From contig OY855906.1 of assembly GCA_963693305.1 (NCBI GenBank), forward strand, positions 13,337,102-13,401,101: a stretch of DNA of 64,000 bases. Reading direction: 5' to 3'. Source of the stretch: Meandrina meandrites. Taxonomy: Eukaryota > Cnidaria > Anthozoa > Scleractinia > Meandrinidae. The position numbers and the translations under genes were made by a program. The notes beneath the pieces are model-generated. The model ran no database searches and was not told the DNA's origin. It worked only from the letters and a program-made list of their open reading frames with translations. The first letter of the stretch is position 1. The number at the start of each line of letters is the position of its first letter. Shown here in pieces: positions 57,801 through 64,000 of the stretch.

Positions 57801-60800
57801 ATTTCAATTAAATTTCTCCTGCAGGTTAAATGCGACGAGCAAAAATTACAGTGGATATCGGTTTAGCTATAATCCCTGCAGCCCATTTAAGATCGGGCCA
57901 GCAGCAGGGGAATGTCAAAATGAGGACGTGGCGGTAAGTCAATGCAAATTCATATCTCCACTGGCACGATAGGCACGAATCTTGCCTCGTTTTAATGTGT
58001 TTATAGTTCTATCGTTATCGCACGTTGTTATCATTCCAAATCCTCACGGTATTTAATCTGCTATTTATATGGCCTGTTTCAGGCTATTTCTGTCTCTTTC
58101 GCCGCTAATTACGCTTCAGGCTAACGTCACGTTGCTTTACCCACCTTCCTCCCCTTTGGCGACGAATGTTGCCTATAAATCGAGCCGCTCATCGCCTGGC
58201 AAAATTATTTCTCCCATAACTTAGTCACATTCGGACGATTAGTGGTAGTGAAGATGTGGGCATATTACAGCTTAAGACAAGTGTTCTGCAATATTTTTAA
58301 AATCTTGGCGTTACCAGGGCAAAATCCCGCGGTTCGTTTTAAGAATATTACAAAAAAGTAAAATAAGGTTTTCAGGATTAGAACTAGAAAGCAAACGCGG
58401 CTTTTAGGTTTACTAACCAACGCCCTAAACCACTAGGCCACACTGCCTTATTCTGGTAGAGGCGTACCCAGCCAATAGACCCGTGTGCCCTGGGATACAA
58501 ATTATCAGTCCACAAGTATTTTTTGAAATGAGCAATAAAAAAAAAATCAGGCATGAGCACTGTCAAGGTGAAATAGAAAAGAATTTTAAACATATATCTT
58601 AGCATTATAAATATTGCAACTACCCTTTCGCGATCAGATCGAGACTCGTCCAGCAAGTGTAAACTCGGGAGATTTCTAGACTCGCCAGGAAAAGGCAAAC
58701 GCATAATGTATGTGCTATAGTTAAAGGCAAGTCCGTTGTTTAGCATTGAGTGCAAATTCTCAGAAAGTAAGGGGAAAGCATTGAAAGTCTTTACCTAGAA
58801 AACCCGAATCCCCAAAAAGAAGCCTTTACCGACCGAAATTACACGTCTCACTTCCAATTGGTAAAGAGCACTGCAACGATTTCAAAGAGGTTTTGGGTTC
58901 GAATTCCGTTCAGGAACGACTAAATTTATTCCAAGCTTTTTTCGCAACTGTTTAGGTTGCGTACACAACGACGGTGATCTTTCATGTGTTAAATCTTTCA
59001 CCCGAAGTTCAAGTGTATAATATTCTTTCATATATTCACTTCTATATTATCAGATTTGTCGTTGGGCTCTTCACGGTGGAAATAATACCCACAAAGTAAT
59101 AGGTAGTCAGAATTTCGTAACGTGGCGTGTCGATGACGAAATCAAACACAAGCATCTGATGTACAAGACTCCAGGGTAAGTACAAAAATAATACTGGAAT
59201 ATTCTTCACGGACCAGTGGGTGGACAGATGTCATGTAGAAGCAATCAATCAGTACAGGGAGTACCCCTGACAGAACAGTTAAGGATTGATAATTTTGTCG
59301 ATGGTATAAAACTGAGAGACACACCCTTCTAATTTTATTATTATTAACACGAGGAAGTGTTAAACACAGATAAAGCTTTCTTATTCATTTTTTTAGTTGT
59401 TCTGGGAATTGTACGGCCAAAGTCATGCTAAACTGCGATGAAAGCAAGAAAGAAGAAGCAGGCTTTGTTTTACTTCATGAAACTGAATCAGAATGGGTAA
59501 GAGAGTTTGTCTGATAAATTCTTCAACAAAACATTTTACAATAACTGAGAGAATTCTCGCGCACTGATTGGCTAATTTTTATTGTCAATAAGAGTACAGA
59601 CGGATGAAATTTGAAAAGCTGACGCAATCAGCGACAGTTTCGTCGCACTATTGAGCACTGATTCAGCGCTGCATTCTTGATTAGGCGAGAATCATACCAC
59701 AAATCTAGTAGTCTTCAATGAAGAAATCATCTAAAACTTATGGGTTGGAGCTGAATCGAAGAAACCATGGCAGCCTTAGATCGAAAAGATGAGAATGTTT
59801 ATTGAGGCTTCAGACCTGAAAATCGGTGGTGAGCGGGAAATTTGTGCTGTAGTGTCGTTAGAAGCTGAACTGCGTTTTAGCGGATAATTTTGTTTAATGT
59901 AAACAGTTTTCACTGGATTAAAGGTTAGTTGAGTAATTCGAATTTTACCTTGTATTTCTGGCCGTTTTCTTACTAAAAGTTTTATTTACGAACCTCTGAT
60001 TCTCCGTTCAGCGATGAAATTCAGATTATGCGGCGGTGCGGCTATCGCATCGTCCATACATTCCCTATTGTATTTCTTTCCTCCGTTTGAAAATCAGTTT
60101 TGGCATTTTTCCTAGCGGCTCGTGGATCTACAACACTTTGACAATGTTATGACGCAATTTATCATCAATAACAGGACAGACGCATAAAAAAATGTCTATT
60201 TGTTAATTTCACAGTGATACAAACTTGAAAAGTGTCAATTTTTTCTCTTTCATACATAGAAATTCCAATTGACCCATAAGTGTGCTTGTGGGAATGGTTG
60301 TCCTATTTCGGATACTGGTAAGTTAAACGAATTCAGGTAATTACAAAGCCGCGCTCACAAAGTGCAAACCTGACACAATTTCTGAGCAGTTTCTGGTACT
60401 GAAAGTAGTAAGACGAAGAATGCAATATTTGGCATGTGCACCATACAGGAAACGCTTCATTTTCGCTCATTTAGTTTATCTAATTGGATAACAACGTTAA
60501 ACGTTTAATAGTTTTATCACTGAAACGACGTGCTTGTTTCCCTCGACTTCGCCTTTTAGTCAGTGCAAGCCCATTCATTTAGGTTTCATGTTAAAAGTGC
60601 GTCCGTTTGAATGTTCACAAATCTGAATAAAAAGTTAAGCGAGGTTCCATGTTGAAAGCGTCTGTTCGAATGTTCACAAGTTTGATTAAAGGTCGCCACA
60701 CACGAGGGGACCTGTCGCAGGGACCGGTCGCAGGGACTGGTCCCCTGTAGAGTTTACACGATGGAATGAGTCGCGGGGACCGGTCCCTTGAAGGGTTCAC

Positions 60801-62867
60801 ACGCTGGGACCTGTTTAACAGCAAGATAGCAGTATTTATGACGTTTTCAATATATAAAACAAGATTATCACCTTGTGGAGATGGAAAATTATTGTTATTA
60901 TTATTCCTATTATTGTTCATATCTGAGCGTGCTTACTGGACTGTGTTCAACAATTGTTTTAAAAACATGGAATGTTGACATTGTTCGAAATCCACTCCTA
61001 TTTTATAATTTTGATATCAGGTTTCCTTTCGGTGTTTTTATACCTGCATAATTTCATCAAAAACTGCAAAAGTAAAGTATTTTCCAGGCTATCTGAAAAA
61101 AACAGCTAACGATAGCTAGCGAGAAAATTTGTCGGGAACTTTATTTTCATCGAGTAGAAATGGCTTCGAGAGCTGCGAAGAAAAAGACTCTGTTGCTCCT
61201 GATGATGATGCAAGACGAAGAATGAACGAAGAATCAATTACCATTCGTGTAATGGTGACGCTCCAATCTTCAATATTAATGCCAACAGTCTGTTCACTAG
61301 TATTCTGTTCAATCTGTTCACTACTCTGTTCAGGCATCGCCATCTTCAAACACGAACGTGCAGAATTGTGGGAGCTTAAAATGCTGATCAGCGATTGGTT
61401 CATTTTTAATTGGTCGCAGGGACCAGTCCCACGAACCTGTTCACACGACGGACCAAGCAAAATATTGCGGGGACCAGTCCCTGCGACTGGTCCCACGAAT
61501 TCAAACCAGTTTGAATTCGTGGGAACGATTTCGGGGACCAAAATTTAGTCCCTGCGACCGGATTTTTGACGAAATTTGGGAATTGGTCCCCGGGACCGGT
61601 CCCTGCGACCGGTCCCTGCGACTAGTCCCCTCGTGTGTGGTGACCTTAAATGTTAAGAGAGGTTTCATGGTTCTAAACGCGTCGGTTCGAATGTTAAAAA
61701 TTTTAAATGAAAAAGTTCAGCGAGGTTTCATGTTGAAAGCGTCGGTTTGAATATTCACAAGTTTGATTGAACCTTTTGAAAACTCTCCACTTCGTCAAAA
61801 CTCGGTGAATATTTTGGGCTGCCGGCCGGATAAAGACAAAATGTAGTTTTCAGGAAATTAGTGTACCTGAGTTTGGATATTGATTTGTACAGAAGAATCC
61901 CTAATAAGCGGCCACCCTCGGGGAAATGGCAACTGGCCAATTAATAGATGTTGGCCTCTTAATAGGGGTTCGTCAGAAATTAGCATAAGGCCATTTATAC
62001 GTTATTTCAATACAAAACAACATGAAAAGGAATAACGGAACCACATGAAAACGACAATAAACCTGTGTTTGAATGATCTTATCAGCCGTCACTGTCCAAG
62101 CTTGTTAAAAATAAATCCAAACATCATATATTACATTCTTAATGGCCACTGCTTAATAGGGGTATGACTGTATTTCGCTTGGAATCCCTCAACATTTGTA
62201 AAGAATACCCTTAAGAAGCTTCCGAGGCGGGACATTTAGTGTATGTAAGACTGAACCCCTCTATGAAGATCGTATTTCGCAATTCCTATTAATGTGATCA
62301 GGCGATTAGTTCGTACCTTAGCTGTGCGTTGTTCCATTTACAGATGCACTCCGACTATCAGCTCACTGTTAATACTCGTAGTGGAATTAACTACCCTTGT
62401 GGAACAAAACGCAGAGTTATTTCAGTAAATTGCGATTTAGGAAGGTATTTTTTGCTGCAATTTTTTGCATTAACTCTTGACCATTCTCATTTTATGCTGC
62501 TTTTTTTCGGTCCCAATGACCACATCACAACCCCAGCGTTTCAAATCCCATTTCCCAGTGCAAAAATAGGCAAATCCCAGCTCCTACTGTAATTTTTTTA
62601 TTAATATTATCTTCTTTGTGTGTATATGCAGACCCAATGTATGTAGTAATTCCAGTTATTTCCAGTGCTGGGACTGCTGTTTTACTATTGGTCATATTTG
62701 TCATCCGTGGAAAACGAAACAATGCTGGAAATAATGAGGAACGACGGCATCTTCTGGAAAACGGTGAGGGCGACCGACACGTGGACGAGGTCCATAACCC
62801 AATTCAAGAGAGCTTAGCAGAGTTGTCACGGCCAGCGCCAATTGGCTCATCGCACGGCAAACGTTAG
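51843..62867 (+). CDS. Gene D: double-MRH type I membrane receptor, ten coding exons
   Basis: Exons: 51830-52000 (ATG 51843), 52264-52366, 54075-54181, 55154-55253, 56465-56757, 57825-57933, 59054-59175, 59397-59496, 60260-60317, 62632-62867; joined product 461 residues, frame open throughout. Signal peptide (LLCTVFVYAAI). First MRH: CNCLFTLEGDIYNITSL, GYMYSYNPC, MCWWVKDQ, TTVLLKCN, FKLTHKCACPNAC. Exon 5 continues through a 60-residue Thr/Ser/Pro linker made of two imperfect repeats (PTTSPV..KHSSKD) straight into a second MRH (CYHYDGLSGKIFNLMPL, YRFSYNPCSPF, GECQNEDVA, ICRWALHG, AKVMLNCD, QLTHKCACGNGC). Then a membrane helix (SSAGTAVLLLVIFVI), RGKR, dileucine motif ERRHLL (62739-62756) and a shortened, diverged tail without SCSDITV. 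Best read as one fused gene; an alternative is a chimera of two neighbouring paralogues, to be settled by cDNA. Confidence 0.88.
52690..53460 (-). pseudogene. LINE reverse-transcriptase C-terminal fragment in gene D intron 2
   Basis: Minus-strand translation gives GSRLIIFQFKFLHRRLQTNS, then CTFCGKEAETLLHVF and ALFWESIFKWL, the typical end of Tx1/L1-like LINE ORFs with a CCHC-type knuckle. Stops and a frame change occur before the 53190-52945 reading frame. It is 5'-truncated. Confidence 0.8.
54515..54675 (-). mobile_element. SINE body, copy 4 (reverse orientation)
   Basis: The reverse complement reads CCAGATGTATAAATGGGTAG, CGGCGAATTTACTGCTGGG, GGACTAGCACCCCATCC and CGTTACGGAAACCGGGATAA, the same body as copies at 31.1, 32.8 and 37.3 kb. 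It lies in intron 3 of gene D. Confidence 0.75.
55533..56176. mobile_element. TTAA-flanked MITE (644 bp), related core to 24872-25529
   Basis: TIR GGTGATTCCACTGAA with TTAA at 55529-55532 and 56177-56180. The core contains GCGCATCCTTGCTGCGCAC, GCGCGCGCACGAGCG and two copies of GGTGACCCCCATTTTTTA. It lies in intron 4 of gene D. Confidence 0.72.
56465..56757 (+). other. Fusion exon of gene D (MRH end, linker, next MRH start)
   Basis: One uninterrupted exon contains VFKLTHKCACPNAC (end of MRH 1), two imperfect repeats of about 24 residues rich in Thr, Ser, Pro and Lys, and SCYHYDGLSGKIFNLMPL (start of MRH 2). In gene C the homologous exon stops after the linker with a phase-1 donor. Here the donor is phase 2, exactly the phase at which exon 1 joins exon 2 in the single-MRH genes. 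The final exon-9 donor returns to phase 1. Confidence 0.9.
56994..57627 (+). repeat. Dispersed repeat, copy 1, in gene D intron 5
   Basis: Starts TTTACAATAACTGAGCGAAT, then TGATTGGCTAATTTTTATTG and CTGACGCAATCAGCGA, and ends near AGACGCATAAAAAACTAACG. A copy of similar length lies at 59534-60211. Probably a MITE family; no convincing TIR. Confidence 0.65.
58380..58450 (-). repeat. Degenerate tRNA-like sequence (SINE head)
   Basis: On the minus strand, TGGCCTAGTGGTTTAGG resembles a box A and AGTTCTAATCC a decayed box B about 35 nt later. Stems do not pair well, so this is not called a functional tRNA. It lies in intron 6 of gene D. Confidence 0.35.
59534..60211 (+). repeat. Dispersed repeat, copy 2, in gene D intron 8
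   Basis: Matches 56994-57627 along most of its length, with small indels such as an added TTAATG near 59893. Confidence 0.65.
60690..61646 (+). mobile_element. Harbinger-like element, 957 bp, TAA TSD, GGGACCGGTC arrays
   Basis: TIRs of about 50 bp start AGGTCGCCACACACGAGGGG, with TAA at 60687-60689 and 61647-61649. Both ends carry many copies of GGGACCGGTCCC-type palindromes. A short plus-strand frame from about 61159 (MASRAAKKKTLLLLMMMQDEE, then stop) resembles the N-terminus of Harbinger-type transposases, so it is probably a deletion derivative. It lies in intron 9 of gene D. Confidence 0.65.
62344..62444 (+). pseudogene. Orphan MRH-like exon in the last intron of gene D
   Basis: Between an acceptor (CCATTTACAG) and a donor (AGGTATTT), an open frame reads DYQLTVNTRSGINYPCGTKR and then VISVNCD. 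This matches the general L-x-Y-x-G...C...R-x-x-I-x-x-x-C pattern of MRH strands. It is 101 nt, phase 0 to 2, so splicing it between exons 9 and 10 would break the frame. It may be a relic of a further MRH domain or a rare alternative exon. Confidence 0.35.
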
Positions 62868-63773
62868 AAGCACGCAAGTTAAGGACTTATTGTTAATTCG
62901 TGTTTAATTTTTTTTAGAATTTGACATACTGTCACCTACTTGACTCAATATTGTGCGTCTGCTGTAGCTCAGCATCTAAGTCTGGTTTTAGTCGCCTTAA
63001 TTGCCACGACCCAAGACTTTTTTGTCAAGGTCGCTCCTTAAGCCACGATGTTAGGCAGTTCTCTCTCTCTTCTGCCTTGTGAAATATTTTTCAGGCTTTC
63101 ACACCCTTTAGTGATTTGAAGCACGTACTGTGCTGATTCAAATTAGCAGCCTCTTTTTAATACGATCCAAACGTCCTTCTTTAAAAGCCCCTATAAGAAT
63201 TTTCGCAGTTTGATATATGCACTCAGAAGACATAAAGTAGTTCAGTTGAAGCTGAAAACGACTGTTTTTTCATGATGGTGTTAGGCTGTCAAGGGGTTTC
63301 CTTTCTCTATAATTAAAATTGAAAGGGTCCCAGTCGAGTTGTACAGATTGCGATACTGTAGATAAAATAGCATAGAATAGAATAATATTTATCCAGAGTG
63401 CTTACGAGGAAATCAAATTTCTTTGAAAACGTATCGAAAACATTCTCTTACGTGTAGCCAGTATATTTAGAGGCTCCGTAACTTGAAAGACGGCTGGAAG
63501 GTTTTCAAGTAATTAATAAAAGTAGTATTCGATATGAAACATGGACGAAAGTGACGTTCTTTTTGTGTGACCTGGAAAGCCACAGGATGGAAGGAAGGAA
63601 AATGAAGGAGCCGAATTTTAGGACGAAGTTTGAATTTTTGACAAATAGACAAAATAGCGTTCATTTATCATTTTGGGGAGGGCAACTAGCCAATGTTTGG
63701 CGCTTTGTGTACTGTTGTAGTAGATACTGCAAAGAATAGCGATGAGAATTATTACATATTTTTTTATTTTTAA
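62868..63773. other. Sequence downstream of gene D
   Basis: No gene or repeat is recognised. No clear AATAAA lies close behind the stop codon. Confidence 0.4.
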
Positions 63774-64000
63774 GATAAGATAAGATAAGAAACTTTATTT
63801 AAGTGTCAAGAACCTTATAGCCAGGGAACAGCACCATACTAATTACTAAGCCGAAACTCGCGAGTATTTCCCCTTTCATAGGCACGACCGCGCGATCGTG
63901 TCCCTTCAGTGATAGTTGGCTTGTTGCCCCGCCGATAGACACCTCGAGCTCGCAGTAAAAAAAGTTAATGAGAGAACCAATCATATGGGGATATGCCATA
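63774..64000 (-). mobile_element. 3' end of another LINE, minus strand
   Basis: Minus-strand AATAAAGTTTCTTATCTTATC is the tail type of CR1/L2 elements, with a TTATC repeat where the element at 1-805 has ACCTT. The body runs off the window edge; the short ORF here is not recognisable. Confidence 0.6.

Noticed and set aside
60615..61548. Host ORFs of 101-141 residues on both strands
   Set aside because: They lie largely within a TIR-bounded element and read its GGGACCGGTC repeats.
62344..62444. Including this segment as a coding exon of gene D
   Set aside because: Its length and phase would break the reading frame between exon 9 and the membrane exon; without it the frame is open.

Overview
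The window looks like the nuclear genome of an anthozoan cnidarian, probably a stony coral. It is AT-rich and intron-rich. It is crowded with CR1/L2-type LINEs, a tRNA-headed SINE family and many short inverted-repeat DNA transposons. The only host genes I can support are introns-and-exons genes with standard GT-AG sites. The species is inferred from this overall character and was not identified directly.

The host content is a head-to-tail array of four paralogous genes, all on the + strand. I call them A (910-5476, 5' part missing), B (13994-33843), C (42240-47563) and D (51843-62867). Each encodes a small type I membrane protein: signal peptide, MRH (mannose-6-phosphate receptor homology) ectodomain, Thr/Ser/Pro linker, one transmembrane helix, and a cytoplasmic tail with an adaptor-type sorting motif. 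The exon plan is the same in every copy, with intron phases 2, 0, 2, 0, 1. Joining my exons gives uninterrupted frames of 281 (B), 314 (C) and 461 (D) residues. Gene D carries two MRH domains because its linker exon runs directly into the first segment of a second MRH domain. C and D, with their upstream noncoding exons, come from one recent segmental duplication.

Layout: 1-0.8 kb, LINE tail inside gene A; 0.9-5.5 kb, last three exons of gene A with small foldbacks between them; 5.6-13.9 kb, dead LINE, several MITEs and a 1.3-kb hAT-like element; 14-33.8 kb, gene B, whose roughly 20-kb span is mostly transposons (Kolobok-like foldback, Harbinger-like, Mutator-like, TA-flanked and TTAA-flanked elements, an intact antisense LINE with a 1079-residue ORF, two SINEs); 34-42 kb, intergenic segment with duplicated upstream repeats, a SINE, a microsatellite and a striking satellite-armed foldback; 42-47.6 kb, gene C; 48-51.8 kb, minisatellite and gene D leader; 51.8-62.9 kb, gene D with LINE, SINE and MITE insertions in introns; 63-64 kb, unassigned DNA and another LINE tail.

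The proteins probably act as sorting or glycan/protein receptors of the Golgi-endosome-lysosome system. The usual MRH tyrosine appears replaced in every copy, so mannose-6-phosphate binding should not be assumed.
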